From NCBI GenBank assembly GCA_026004735.1, contig BPJS01000001.1, forward strand, positions 1,488,001 through 1,552,000: a DNA stretch of 64,000 nt. Direction: 5' to 3'. Of the stretch, positions 54,352 to 63,143 are shown piece by piece (position 1 is the stretch's first letter; each line of letters starts with the position of its first letter). The notes below the pieces were generated by a model. The model was not told the origin of the DNA. It made no database searches and worked only from the letters and a program-made list of their open reading frames with translations. Both the position numbers and the translations under genes were made by a program. Origin of the DNA: Isosphaeraceae bacterium (GTDB taxonomy: Bacteria; Planctomycetota; Planctomycetia; Isosphaerales; Isosphaeraceae).

Positions 54352-55767
54352 TCAACCCCGAAAGAGCGGCGCGAGCTTATCCCAGATCGTATAGGCCGCG
54401 GCCAGGCTCAACCCCGCGAACGACAACCACAGCCCGATGTCCCAGAGCCTCCCGGCCGTAATCCGCCGATCGGTCCGCTTGTAACGGAGATAGACGGCCG
54501 CAGCCGCGATCAACGGCAGCGACAGCCCCTGCATCACCGCGCCCACCATCACCATGGTCACCAGGTTCCCAAAGATGAGATACAGGAGAAACGCACACGC
54601 CAGCAACACCACGCTGCAAATCCCGACGAACCGGGGCATCCGGCTCGCATCCGTCGGGACCAGGCCGACCACCCGCGCCGCGTCCGCCAGCAGCCGGCTA
54701 TTGCCAGCCGTCGCTGCGAAGAGCGTCGAGTACAACACACAAAAGGCGCCGAAGACGACAAACAGCCGCGCCCCAGCCGATCCCAGCACCGGAGCATACA
54801 TCTCCACAAGCGCCGCGATCATACGGCCCTCGCCGGCTCCTTCGAGTCCCCGACCCTCGGTCGTTCGGTGCAGTACCGCCGCGCCCAGCAGATAGAACGC
54901 CAGCGTCGCGATCGTGTAGACCACCATGCTAACCCATGCATCCAGCCGGAGGACGCGCATCCACCCCCGCGCGCGCTCGGCCCAGTCCGGCGACGCATCG
55001 CGCGGCCCAACATGGCGGGCATACCCTTTCTCCAGACACCAGTACGGATATGCAAGGAGCTCGCTCGCTCCCACCCCGGTGATCCCAAACATCGTAAACG
55101 CCGCCAGCGCCGCTCCCGCCGGTATCGTGAACGTAAAGCCAGAGATCAGCTCCGACCCGGTCACGGCATGTTCGACCGGCAAAAACGCAACACACGCCAC
55201 CGTCATCGTCGTGAAGCCGGCCACCAGCACCGCCGTCAACCGCTCAATCAGCCGGTATCCGCCGCTGACCAGCAGAATCATCGTGATCAGCGTGATACCC
55301 AACGCCCACGGCCAGTTCCCTTGGCGCGAGCCGGACTCCAGCTTCCCCGGCAGGGCCATCTGGATCGCTTCGGCGATGCCCCCAATCATCGCCCCCACTT
55401 GCATCTGGGTCACCAGAACCATCCCCGCACACCACCACACCAGCGCTAGCCCCGGTCCCGGCAAACGGCTGAACGCCCGAAACGTCGCCTCCCCCGCGCT
55501 GATCGCATACCGCCCCAGCTCGACCTGAACAAACACCTTGATAAAACAGCTCAGCACCACCAGCCACAACAACGCGAAGCCAACCTTGGCCCCAAGGTTG
55601 GTCGTCGCGATCAGCTCTCCCGTGCCAACGATCGCCCCGGCCAGAATTAAGCCCGGACCAATCTGACACAACGCGGCCAGAAGCGAACCGGGCGGCTCCC
55701 GCGTCCCGGCGGCATCCGGCTCAACGACCCGAGAAGCGCTCACCGTCCCCACCTCGCCATCGTTCAT
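54352..55767 (-). CDS. Nramp-like transporter lacking the metal-site motifs
   Basis: A 471-residue protein with about eleven membrane segments, alike to the Nramp divalent metal transporter family in overall order. In true Nramp proteins the metal is held by DPGN in segment 1 and MPH in segment 6. Here segment 1 reads GPGLILAGAIVGTGELIATT and segment 6 reads MFGITGVGASELLAYPYW, so the Asp, Asn and Met ligands are absent. It belongs to a divergent branch whose substrate may not be a transition metal. The N-terminal 27 residues are hydrophilic. It lies between the GT4 and MMPL genes in a leftward run, with 76- and 88-base gaps. No metal-responsive element is seen upstream. Confidence 0.8.
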   Translation of the reverse strand: MNDGEVGTVSASRVVEPDAAGTREPPGSLLAALCQIGPGLILAGAIVGTGELIATTNLGAKVGFALLWLVVLSCFIKVFVQVELGRYAISAGEATFRAFSRLPGPGLALVWWCAGMVLVTQMQVGAMIGGIAEAIQMALPGKLESGSRQGNWPWALGITLITMILLVSGGYRLIERLTAVLVAGFTTMTVACVAFLPVEHAVTGSELISGFTFTIPAGAALAAFTMFGITGVGASELLAYPYWCLEKGYARHVGPRDASPDWAERARGWMRVLRLDAWVSMVVYTIATLAFYLLGAAVLHRTTEGRGLEGAGEGRMIAALVEMYAPVLGSAGARLFVVFGAFCVLYSTLFAATAGNSRLLADAARVVGLVPTDASRMPRFVGICSVVLLACAFLLYLIFGNLVTMVMVGAVMQGLSLPLIAAAAVYLRYKRTDRRITAGRLWDIGLWLSFAGLSLAAAYTIWDKLAPLFRG

Positions 55768-55843
55768 TGCAACGGGTCGGGTCCACGCGCCGCCCGAATC
55801 AAGTCGCTCTCAACGCCCCGGTCTAAGGCAGCCATGCCTTATC

Positions 55844-57112
55844 CTAGTCGGGCCGTCGTCCCGATCCCAGAGTGCTCCCCACACCTCGCCTGCGGCGAAT
55901 CCCTGACCCCACCCGATCGAACCGAACACGGCTTCCATCGGCCCCCAACCAGCCCGACGGCGGCACCCGCCCCTCCACCACCCCCGCTAGATAACCCAAC
56001 AACCGCTGCTCAAACCGCCGCACAGCAAATCGCTCGGCACGCCGGCGCGCCTCGCGCGGGTCGTGCGGACAACCGTCCGCCTCCCAACTCAACAAACTGC
56101 GACGCAGGCCCTCCGCCGTCGCCTCGTGGTGGAGCCGACCCACCCGATTGTCCACCGTCTCGGCCACTCCCCCCACCGCCAGCGCCAAGACCGGCGCTCC
56201 ACAGGCCAACGCCTCCATCGGCACGATCCCGAAATCCTCCACCCCCGGAAACAACAAGGCCCGACATCGCCTCATATGTTCCCGAATCACTTCGTCAGGC
56301 TGCCAACCCAAAAACGTCACCCCAGGGCCCGCCTGACGCTCCAGCTCCGACCGCTCCGGTCCCTCCCCAATCACAACCAGCCGACGACCCGCAGCGCAGC
56401 ACGCCTCAATCGCCTGATCGACCCGCTTGTAAGGCACCAACGCCGACACAACGAGGTAATACGGCTCCCGAACCACTTCGGCCGGCGTGTAAAACTCCGT
56501 ATCCACCGGCGGTTCGATGATCTCACTCTCACGCCCATAGCAGCGACCGATTCGCTCCTGAACGGTCCGCGATATCGCCACAAAATGGCTGACTCCGGCC
56601 GCCGTTCGACGATCCCAGGCCCGTAGCCGGTCCAGCACCCCTCCAACCAACCACCGCCGGATCGGCCGATCCCCCCAGCCCTCCAGGTAGGAATCTCGGC
56701 CATCCCACGCATAACGCATCGGCGTAAAGCAGTAGCAGACGTGGGGCACTCCGGCCGGTACCCGAACCGCCTTGGCCACGCAATGGCTCAGGCTAACCAC
56801 CAGATCCGGACGCCCCACTCTCCAGCATGCCGCCGCCCCCGGCATCAGCGGCAGCAACCACCGGTAACGCCGCTCAATCCCCGGAACCCATTGCAGCGGC
56901 GACGTATGAATCGCCCGCCCTTCAATGACCGGCCCCACCGAACCGGCTCGATACAGCAGCGTAAACAGTGGCGCTTCCGGAAACGCCCGCCCCAACACCT
57001 CCAGGCACTTCTCCCCGCCACGCCGTCCCGTCAGCCAGTCATGGACCAATACGACCCGCAATCCACCCAGCGAGCAGGGCAGGACTAACCGACCTGATTC
57101 CAGGCTGCTCAT
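55844..57112 (-). CDS. glycosyltransferase family 4 protein
   Basis: A 422-residue GT-B enzyme. The N-terminal acceptor domain begins LRVVLVHDWLTGRRGGEKCL, with SLSHCVAKAVRVP and CYCFTPMRYAWD as in WbaZ/mannosyltransferase-type proteins. The donor domain has FVAISRTVQERI, YLVVSALVPYKRVDQAIEAC, VIGEGPERSELE, and the EX7E-type motif in FPGVEDFGIVPMEALACG. Such enzymes add mannose or another hexose to O-antigen or exopolysaccharide precursors at the membrane. The C-terminal 50 residues are Arg/Gly-rich and outside the domain. It precedes the Nramp-like gene in the same direction. No other polysaccharide cluster genes are in the window. Confidence 0.93.
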   Translation of the reverse strand: MSSLESGRLVLPCSLGGLRVVLVHDWLTGRRGGEKCLEVLGRAFPEAPLFTLLYRAGSVGPVIEGRAIHTSPLQWVPGIERRYRWLLPLMPGAAACWRVGRPDLVVSLSHCVAKAVRVPAGVPHVCYCFTPMRYAWDGRDSYLEGWGDRPIRRWLVGGVLDRLRAWDRRTAAGVSHFVAISRTVQERIGRCYGRESEIIEPPVDTEFYTPAEVVREPYYLVVSALVPYKRVDQAIEACCAAGRRLVVIGEGPERSELERQAGPGVTFLGWQPDEVIREHMRRCRALLFPGVEDFGIVPMEALACGAPVLALAVGGVAETVDNRVGRLHHEATAEGLRRSLLSWEADGCPHDPREARRRAERFAVRRFEQRLLGYLAGVVEGRVPPSGWLGADGSRVRFDRVGSGIRRRRGVGSTLGSGRRPD

Positions 57113-57221
57113 CCCCGTGCCTCGCCCCCGGCAGTCTCAGGGCTGCTTCCCAATCGCCGAAGGCTAGCTCAGGATGCCAAATCCGGCAAGACGAGCCAGC
57201 AACCGCCCCCGACCGTCTGGC

Positions 57222-57809
57222 TCACCCCTCCTCAATACCCAAAAGCTCGATCTCAAAAACCAGCGTCGCATTCGGCGGAATGACCGGGGGCTGCCCACGC
57301 ACCCCATAACCCAGCTCCGGCGGAATCGTCAACCGCCGCACCTCGCCGACCTTCATGCCCGACACCCCCTGGTGCCAGCCCCGGATCACCGCATCCTTGC
57401 CCACAACAAACTGAAACGGCTCGCCCCGGTCTCGCGAGCTGTCAAATTTCGTCCCATTGGTCAACGTGCCCACATAGTGAACACGCGCACGCTGCCCCGG
57501 GCCGATTTCAGGGCCTTGACCCTTGGTCAGGGTCGTCCACTGCAAGCCCGAGCTTCCCGTGCGCGTCTCGCCTGGCTCAGTCTCCGGCAGCTTCGGAAGC
57601 GTCACGTCGAGTTGCTGACCCGGAATCTGAGTCCCCCCTCGGCCGATCGCTTCTCCCAACGCCTCGGCCGCTTCACCTTCGGGAATCACCGGCATCACCT
57701 TCGAGCCTGGCAACACCACCGGCACCAAATCCGGATCGGCTAGTTCGCCACAGCCAGCCACGCAGGTCGCCACCACCAGCGCCAACACCGTGCGTCGCGT
57801 CGAAAACAT
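57222..57809 (-). CDS. FKBP-type peptidyl-prolyl isomerase lipoprotein
   Basis: A 195-residue lipoprotein. The signal peptide ends in a lipobox (VVATCVAGC), giving a lipid-anchored Cys at about residue 20. A Pro/Glu/Gly-rich linker spans about 21-85. The FKBP domain (about 88-193) has VHYVGTLTNGTKFDSSRDRG, FVVGKDAVIRGW, GMKVGEVRRLTIPPELGYG and ATLVFEIELLGI. All main active-site aromatics of the family appear (Tyr, Phe, Asp, Trp, Tyr, Phe). It helps prolyl isomerisation of envelope proteins at the membrane surface. It lies between surE and the GT4 gene in a leftward run. Confidence 0.95.
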   Translation of the reverse strand: MFSTRRTVLALVVATCVAGCGELADPDLVPVVLPGSKVMPVIPEGEAAEALGEAIGRGGTQIPGQQLDVTLPKLPETEPGETRTGSSGLQWTTLTKGQGPEIGPGQRARVHYVGTLTNGTKFDSSRDRGEPFQFVVGKDAVIRGWHQGVSGMKVGEVRRLTIPPELGYGVRGQPPVIPPNATLVFEIELLGIEEG

Positions 57810-57881
57810 CGCTCAGACTCTCGCTGAAGGAAGCCCAAAGTCGCAACAAGCCAACCCGATCGGGTTATCACGCATTGTACG

Positions 57882-58640
57882 TCAGCCGGCCGTAAATGGT
57901 TTACCGACGGGCCCCAGAACCTCCGGTGGCCTCACCGCGGCGAATCCAACAGCCGGAACCAGACTCAGCGCGATCTGACCACCAAAGCAGACATCAATAT
58001 CCAATCCTGTCAGCCGCGGCCGCTCTGCGTAAACCCCCTCGTAGGTCGCCTGGTTCCCCGACCAACGATACTGCGACGGGAGCGGCGACGGATCGACCGA
58101 ACACCGCACCACCAGCGGGGCAAGCCCGATCGCCTCGCCATGCGGCAGGTTCACGTTCCAGAAACTGCCCGCTTCGGGCTTCGCCTTGAGCAACTCCCGG
58201 AGCAGAGCCTGCGTCCAATCCGCCGCCCGATCCCAATCTAGCTGTAACCCTTTCCGAATATAGTGCGAGATCGCCACGGCCGGCACCCCTCGGAGCGCTG
58301 CCTCGCGCGCGGCCGCCGCCGTGCCCGAGTGAAGCAAATCCAACCCGAGGTTACCCCCCGCATTGATCCCCGAAACCACCCAGCCCACGTCCGTCGCAAG
58401 CCGGTCCAGGGCCAACCGAACACAATCGGCCGGCGTTCCACGGACCGCCCACAGATCTGCCCCCCGTGGCTCCACCCCCACCGGTTGGTGCGTCGTCAAC
58501 GCATGCCCGCAGCCCGATCGCGGCCCATCCGGCGCCACCACCACTGTTCGACCCAACCCGCTCAACGCACTCCGCAACGCCTCCAACCCCGGAGCCTCAA
58601 TTCCATCATCATTCGTGACCAAAACCACCAGATTCGACAT
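57882..58640 (-). CDS. surE: 5'/3'-nucleotidase SurE
   Basis: SurE is a metal-dependent nucleoside monophosphatase of the cytoplasm. The 252 residues carry the N-terminal VLVTNDDGIEAPGL with the DD metal pair, VVAPDGPRSGCGHALT, GTPADCVRLAL, VSGINAGGNLGLDLLHSGTAAAAREA and GVPAVAISH, which together form the active site. A long swapped C-terminal arm follows (YRWSGNQATYEGVYAERPRLTG in part). Its length is normal. It is first in the leftward run toward the FKBP gene, which starts 72 bases downstream, and is divergent from tRNA-Ala. In other bacteria surE often sits next to pcm; no pcm gene is here. Confidence 0.95.
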   Translation of the reverse strand: MSNLVVLVTNDDGIEAPGLEALRSALSGLGRTVVVAPDGPRSGCGHALTTHQPVGVEPRGADLWAVRGTPADCVRLALDRLATDVGWVVSGINAGGNLGLDLLHSGTAAAAREAALRGVPAVAISHYIRKGLQLDWDRAADWTQALLRELLKAKPEAGSFWNVNLPHGEAIGLAPLVVRCSVDPSPLPSQYRWSGNQATYEGVYAERPRLTGLDIDVCFGGQIALSLVPAVGFAAVRPPEVLGPVGKPFTAG

Positions 58641-58702
58641 CGGTGCTCAGATCCCTAGCTCCCACACGATCCACCTGGCCTGCAGTTCTGCCCATCCCGC
58701 GG

Positions 58703-58731
58703 TTGACGGTTCCGAATCAGCCCGTTACATT
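58703..58731 (+). promoter_or_regulatory. promoter of tRNA-Ala
   Basis: TTGACG at 58703-58708 and TACATT at 58726-58731 are separated by exactly 17 bases and end 12 bases before the tRNA. This is the best sigma-70-type promoter in the window and matches five of six and four of six consensus positions. Confidence 0.75.
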
Positions 58732-58743
58732 ATGCTTACCCAA

Positions 58744-58816
<73 letters not shown>

Positions 58817-58824
58817 CCTTCCGC

Positions 58825-58847
58825 CGCCCCGGGCCTGCCCCGGGGCG
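58825..58847 (+). terminator. intrinsic terminator after tRNA-Ala
   Basis: CGCCCCGGG pairs with CCCGGGGCG (nine pairs) around a five-base loop, followed by TTTGTGTT. It begins nine bases after the tRNA 3' end and completes a single-gene transcription unit. Confidence 0.75.
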
Positions 58848-58875
58848 TTTGTGTTGATGCCGGCTCCACGGTTTC

Positions 58876-59244
58876 ATGAACCGCGTCCGCACCCTGCTCG
58901 AGATCGCACGCAGCGACCTCTCCTTCTCCTTGCAAAAAGGCCTCTGGGTTGGCCGCTGCCTGATCTGCAACGGCCCCATCGCCTTCGACCCCCATACCGG
59001 TCAAGGGGCCACGATCGAGCACATCCGCGCCCGCTCCCGCGGCGGCACCGACGACCTCCGCAACCTCGCCATCGTCCACGAGCGTTGCAACACCGAGAAG
59101 GGACGCCGCTGGGATCCCAAACGCCACCGCGACCCCGAACGCTACGAAGCTCTCGTCGCCCGACTGCTCGACCGCCGCCTCTCCCGGTTTCTCGACCCCG
59201 GCGCAGATCAACGCCCGCCTGGTCCGCAACCCAGGCGGGCATGA
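58876..59244 (+). CDS. HNH endonuclease
   Basis: A 122-residue HNH protein. The zinc and active site region is complete: CLICNGPI, then ATIEHIRARSRGGTDDLRNLAIVH with the catalytic His and Asn, and ERCNTEKGRRWD with the second half of the metal site. The N-terminal helix (LLEIARSDLSFSLQKGLW) and the Arg-rich C-terminal tail could contact DNA. Stand-alone HNH proteins of this size occur widely and may be nicking enzymes, repair proteins or relics of mobile elements; nothing nearby points to an intron, phage or restriction system. No good Shine-Dalgarno is seen. It lies just behind the tRNA terminator and faces the ArsR gene tail to tail. Confidence 0.88.
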   Translation: MNRVRTLLEIARSDLSFSLQKGLWVGRCLICNGPIAFDPHTGQGATIEHIRARSRGGTDDLRNLAIVHERCNTEKGRRWDPKRHRDPERYEALVARLLDRRLSRFLDPGADQRPPGPQPRRA

Positions 59245-59282
59245 AGAACCCCCACCGCCGCGGCGTCACCGGCCAGCCGCTC

Positions 59283-59624
59283 TCACATCAGCCCTTTGAC
59301 CACCCGCGCCAGTTGCATCCCAATATCCGTCAAACTGTAAAAATTATTCTTCCCCTGCCGACGCGGAGAAATAATCCCCCCATGGCGTAGCAGCGCCAAA
59401 TGATGGCTCACAGCAGGCTGGCTCTGCACCAGTTGATTGCACAACGCCCCAACGTGCTGCTCCCCGTCGGCCAGAATCAAAATCACCTGCAATCGCGTCG
59501 GGTCGCTCACATGCTTCAGCAGGTTCGATGCCCGACGAGCCTGCTGAATCCGCTGTTCCACATCCTTGGCCGACCGGGCGCGGCTGGTTCGGCTCGGTTT
59601 GACGGTCGCTTTTGTCGGCGGCAT
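59283..59624 (-). CDS. ArsR family transcriptional regulator
   Basis: A 113-residue winged-helix regulator. The start MPPTKATVKPSRTSR follows AGGAGGAATT; the frame reaches further upstream without homology. The HTH region is HVSDPTRLQVILILADGEQHVGALC in part, then LVQSQPAVSHHLALLRHGGII, with wing segment PRRQGKNNFYSLTD. The metal-sensing CVC motif in the recognition helix region of ArsR/SmtB is not present (it reads DGEQHVGALCNQL), so the signal is probably not a metal bound at that site. A basic N-terminal tail is present. The likely target is its own promoter region; the CusF-SCO1 copper gene lies 361 bases upstream in the same direction. Confidence 0.9.
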   Translation of the reverse strand: MPPTKATVKPSRTSRARSAKDVEQRIQQARRASNLLKHVSDPTRLQVILILADGEQHVGALCNQLVQSQPAVSHHLALLRHGGIISPRRQGKNNFYSLTDIGMQLARVVKGLM

Positions 59625-59985
59625 GGTCACAATTCCTCCTGAGTGGCCTACGGATCGGCTGCGCCTTCGCGGCTCGGAGCGGACAGATCGCACGACCGCG
59701 GATGCCGGACAAGGACGCACTAACTAGACAACTGTCCACCCCGAGTCGTCTGCCCTGGCCGACCCTTGCCTGACCAGTCCGCAGATCAATCCACTCAGGG
59801 TCATGTCTCTTCCACTAATGTATCACGATCTCTCCGCCTGACAACATCTTTATTCTCGGACGATCTTGCGGGTCACGATTTTTTCACGCAAATACTCCGT
59901 CATGTGGTGATGAGGCCATTCGTCCGGAATGCAACCCCTTTCCGCTATGGGGTTTCAGTTCGGACTCTGTGCCGTCTCGGGCGCT
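59625..59985 (-). other. intergenic region upstream of ArsR gene
   Basis: About 361 bases with no credible gene, noticeably less GC-rich between 59780 and 59950 than the flanks. It holds the ArsR promoter and the end of the SCO1 transcript. An inverted repeat AACCCC-10 bases-GGGGTT at 59933-59954 follows the SCO1 stop by about 30 bases and may mark transcript end. GACA-AC-TGTC near 59731 is a short candidate operator. No clear -35/-10 pair was found. Confidence 0.45.
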
Positions 59986-60900
59986 TCACCGCGGCCGCTC
60001 GATCGCGTCGCGCAGCTCGCGCACCACGTCCCCCACCGTCCAGTCCCGACCCCGGTGAAGCGAAACCAGACGGCCCTCCCGATCAATCACCGCCGTGCTC
60101 AACGTGTGAATCCATTCGCCCTGGGAGGGACCATAACTCAATCCCAACTTCGGCGCAACCTTATTCAGCTCTTCATGTTCGGCGACCGCAAACAACCACA
60201 ACGGCCCCCGGGCTCCCACCATTCGGGCATGGCGACGCAACACCTCGGGCCGGTCGTGCTCCGGGTCGAAGCTGACCGAAATCAGGCGGACCGAGTCCTC
60301 GAGCCCGGCCGCTCGAAGTCCGCGTGCCAGCTCCGCAAACCGTCGATCCATCAACGGACAATAATCCGGCAATGGACAACGTGTATAGATAAAAGTGAGC
60401 ACGACAGCTCGTCCACGCAAGTCCGAAAGCCTCAGACCCACGCCTTCCTGATCGGTCAGCGCAAAATCCGGCACCGGCTCGCCCACTCCCAGCAACTCAA
60501 CCGCCGACTCCGTCGCTTCCTTCGGTTCAGCGAGTGCCGTAATGACAATCTGTTCTAATGTCGTTCCATTCGAATCCACACGCAATCTAGCTTCGATCTG
60601 ATCGCCTACCTGAAGATCCTCGAGCACCGGATCTCCGGCCAGCTCAAACGCCATCGTCATCGCCGGCATGTACCCCGGGATCTCCTCATGGCGGATCGCC
60701 ACCCGGCCGGTCTCTCGGTCCACCCGCACCACTTCCCCGCGCAACGGGTAGGTTCGCACCGCCGTCGAGGCCTCGACGCTCGGCGGCTCCAGCCGCGAGA
60801 CCCCCCGATCGCAGCCCCCGGCCAGCCCCATCAGCAGCCATCCGCCCACCAGACCAACCCTCAGCCCCTCCCCGAACCGTTCAGAATGGAAACGTCTCAT
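59986..60900 (-). CDS. CusF-like copper domain fused to SCO1/SenC
   Basis: A 304-residue lipoprotein with signal peptide ending LLMGLAGGC. Residues about 48-120 form a copper-binding CusF-like domain (YPLRGEVVRVDRETGRVAI; EEIPGYMPAMTMAFEL with the Met ligands). Residues about 140-300 are a SCO1/PrrC thioredoxin-fold domain (DFALTDQEGVGLRLSDLRG; VVLTFIYTRCPLPDYCPLM; SFDPEHDRPEVL; HTLSTAVIDREGRLV). The copper Cys pair is spaced CPLPDYC, longer than the usual CxxxC; the distal His is in WIHTLS. SCO proteins deliver copper to the CuA centre of cytochrome oxidase. The start overlaps the end of the creatininase-family gene by 20 bases, so translation may be coupled. Confidence 0.93.
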   Translation of the reverse strand: MRRFHSERFGEGLRVGLVGGWLLMGLAGGCDRGVSRLEPPSVEASTAVRTYPLRGEVVRVDRETGRVAIRHEEIPGYMPAMTMAFELAGDPVLEDLQVGDQIEARLRVDSNGTTLEQIVITALAEPKEATESAVELLGVGEPVPDFALTDQEGVGLRLSDLRGRAVVLTFIYTRCPLPDYCPLMDRRFAELARGLRAAGLEDSVRLISVSFDPEHDRPEVLRRHARMVGARGPLWLFAVAEHEELNKVAPKLGLSYGPSQGEWIHTLSTAVIDREGRLVSLHRGRDWTVGDVVRELRDAIERPR

Positions 60901-61645
60901 CCAACTCTGCCTCAGAAAGTTCGACCAGAAACCGGGCCAGTCGCGTCGCCACCAAATCCAACAACCGACGACCCTTCTCCGCCGACGCCGGCCGGGGATC
61001 GCCCGCTCCGGATTGCGTCGTCAGCAGGTGCCATGGCCGAGTGATCGTCACCCAGCCCCGATTGACGGCTTCCAGCCGTGTCGGACGCGTTCCCCCCGCA
61101 TCGGCCCGATCCAGCCGCACCAGATCCGCGAAATACGCCAGCCCCATGCTCGTCTCAAGCTCGCCGGCGTGATCCCCCGGATCCTCGAAAAGCTCGTCGT
61201 AACAATCCTCCCCAACCGTGTACCAGTTCGACAAGAACAGATGGACCGACGTCTTCCCGTACAGTTCCCGCAAGATCCATTTCAAGTCGTTGCCACCGTG
61301 CCCGTTCAGGATCAAGCACTTGCGGATTCCGCTGGCCTCCAGCGACCCAACGAGATCGCGGATCACCGCCGCCACTGTCGTCGGGTTCAGATTCATCGCC
61401 AATGGAAACCGGCTCAGGTTGGTCTCCGTCCCATACGGCAACGCCGGTAATACCACCACCCGCGCACCCTGCTCCGTTGCCCGCCGCGCCGACTCGTCCG
61501 CGATCCGCTCCACTTCGAGCGTATCGGTCGCATACGGCAAATGCAGGTTGTGCGGCTCGGTCGCTCCCAGCGGCAATACCGCCACCTCAAATCCCGCCTC
61601 TCGAACCTCCTCATACCGAAGCTCGCCGAGCTTCCAGGTTCGCAT
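60881..61645 (-). CDS. creatininase family protein
   Basis: A 254-residue amidohydrolase-like protein. AAGGAG lies eight bases before the ATG. Landmarks are VAVLPLGATEPHNLHLPYATD with the metal-binding Glu, His and Asp, ALPYGTE, KCLILNGHGGND and DHAGELETSM, all of the creatininase/FAPy-deformylase (ArfB) fold. The family includes creatininase, mycofactocin MftE and FAPy hydrolases in riboflavin synthesis, so the substrate is open; creatine metabolism is unlikely from context. It is the first gene of a pair with SCO1, which overlaps it by 20 bases, and is divergent from the glutamate dehydrogenase gene. Confidence 0.92.
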   Translation of the reverse strand: MRTWKLGELRYEEVREAGFEVAVLPLGATEPHNLHLPYATDTLEVERIADESARRATEQGARVVVLPALPYGTETNLSRFPLAMNLNPTTVAAVIRDLVGSLEASGIRKCLILNGHGGNDLKWILRELYGKTSVHLFLSNWYTVGEDCYDELFEDPGDHAGELETSMGLAYFADLVRLDRADAGGTRPTRLEAVNRGWVTITRPWHLLTTQSGAGDPRPASAEKGRRLLDLVATRLARFLVELSEAELDETFPF

Positions 61646-61819
61646 TCCTTAGCTCCTTTCCTTCACCAAACCGCTGCCCAACCTCCCATCCTCTCCCACC
61701 CAATACCTGACCTCCAGCCTCCCCCTCGGGTCGGTTGTCGGCCCGGCAACCGATCCGCTACGATTCCCTAACCGCAGCGCCCAATCAACCCGGTCTTCAC
61801 GGGGACCCGCTCCTCCGCC

Positions 61820-63049
61820 ATGCACTCCTTCGAGGCGACCAACTACTACTTCGACCTGGCAGCCAGGCGGCTCGACCTCTCTAAAAACATGCGGACCCTC
61901 CTGGTCACGCCCGAACGCGACCTCGTCGTCGAGGTCGCCATCGAACTCGACTCCGGCGAAATCGGCAACTTCCTCGGTTACCGCGTCCAGCACGACAACG
62001 CCCGCGGACCCTTCAAAGGCGGCCTCCGCTACCATCCCCACGTCGACCACGACGAGGCCCGCTCCCTGGCCAGCCTCATGACCTGGAAAACCGCCGTCGT
62101 CGATCTCCCCTTCGGCGGCGCCAAAGGCGGAATCAATTGCGACCCGGCCAAACTCTCCCGCGGCGAACTCGAACGCCTCACCCGCAAATTCATCGAGAAA
62201 ATCCACGACTTCATCGGCCCCGACAAAGACATCCCCGCCCCCGACATGGGCACCGACTCCCAGGTCATGGCCTGGATCATGAACGAGTACGCCAAGTACG
62301 AGGGCTTCCACCCGGCCGTCGTCACCGGTAAGCCCGTCGAACTCCACGGCTCCCCCGGACGCGAGGCCGCAACCGGCTACGGCGTCATGCTCGTCACCCG
62401 CGAAGCCCTCGCTCGATTGAACCAATCGATCGCCGGAACGCGTTTTGCAATCCAGGGTTATGGTAACGTCGGGGCACATGCCGCCCGTTTCATCCGTGCT
62501 CAGGGCGGGCACATCCTGGCCGTCTCCGATGCCTATGGCGCCGTCTTCAACCCCGAAGGCCTTGATCTCGATGCCCTCGACCAGCATGTGGCCGCCTCGC
62601 GCAAGGTCGTCGGCTTCAAGGGCGGCGAGCCGGGCACCAACGAACAGCTCCTCACAATGGATGTCGACGTGCTGATCCCGGCCGCTCTCGGCGGCGTCTT
62701 CGACGCCGCTCTGGCCGGCGCTGTTCGGGCTCGGCTCATCGTCGAGGGTGCCAACAGCCCCACCTGGCCTGAAGCCGACGAAGTCTTTGAACGCCGCAAC
62801 ATCGTCGTCGTCCCCGATATCCTCGCCAACGCCGGCGGCGTCATCGTCAGCTACTTCGAGTGGGTCCAAAATCTCCAGCACTTCCGCTGGACACTCGATC
62901 AGGTCCGGCGCGAGCAGGAAATCCGCATGACCGAAGCCTTCCAGAAAGTCTATGATCTGGCCCAGCGCAAGGGCATCTCGATGCGGACCGCTGCCTTCAT
63001 GATTGGCATCAGCCGGGTTGGGCGAGCCCGAATCCTCAGCGGCATCTAA
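61820..63049 (+). CDS. gdhA: glutamate dehydrogenase (Glu/Leu/Phe/Val family)
   Basis: A 409-residue dehydrogenase that interconverts glutamate and 2-oxoglutarate plus ammonia. The catalytic part has RGPFKGGLRYHP, VDLPFGGAKGGI, with the active lysine, and GPDKDIPAPDMGTDSQVMAW. The nucleotide-binding part has FAIQGYGNVGAHAARFI with a Rossmann GxGxxG and an acidic end to the strand, then LIPAALGGVF, IVEGANSPTWPEAD and PDILANAGGVIVSYFEWVQN. Substrate pocket residues fit glutamate better than leucine, but this is not certain. The coenzyme cannot be fixed by eye. It is followed by a weak hairpin and then purB. Confidence 0.92.
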   Translation: MHSFEATNYYFDLAARRLDLSKNMRTLLVTPERDLVVEVAIELDSGEIGNFLGYRVQHDNARGPFKGGLRYHPHVDHDEARSLASLMTWKTAVVDLPFGGAKGGINCDPAKLSRGELERLTRKFIEKIHDFIGPDKDIPAPDMGTDSQVMAWIMNEYAKYEGFHPAVVTGKPVELHGSPGREAATGYGVMLVTREALARLNQSIAGTRFAIQGYGNVGAHAARFIRAQGGHILAVSDAYGAVFNPEGLDLDALDQHVAASRKVVGFKGGEPGTNEQLLTMDVDVLIPAALGGVFDAALAGAVRARLIVEGANSPTWPEADEVFERRNIVVVPDILANAGGVIVSYFEWVQNLQHFRWTLDQVRREQEIRMTEAFQKVYDLAQRKGISMRTAAFMIGISRVGRARILSGI

Positions 63050-63100
63050 GGCGTAGTCCCCCGGCCGCCACCGTCGTACGCGACCGCGCCGCGTTGCCTC

Positions 63101-63120
63101 ACCCTTGCCCTCGTAAGGGT
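63101..63120 (+). terminator. weak hairpin between gdhA and purB
   Basis: ACCCTT and AAGGGT form a six-pair stem with an eight-base loop, followed by TCCTTC. It might end the gdhA transcript or structure the purB leader; the stem is short. Confidence 0.35.
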
Positions 63121-63143
63121 TCCTTCAAGCCGTACCGACCTTC

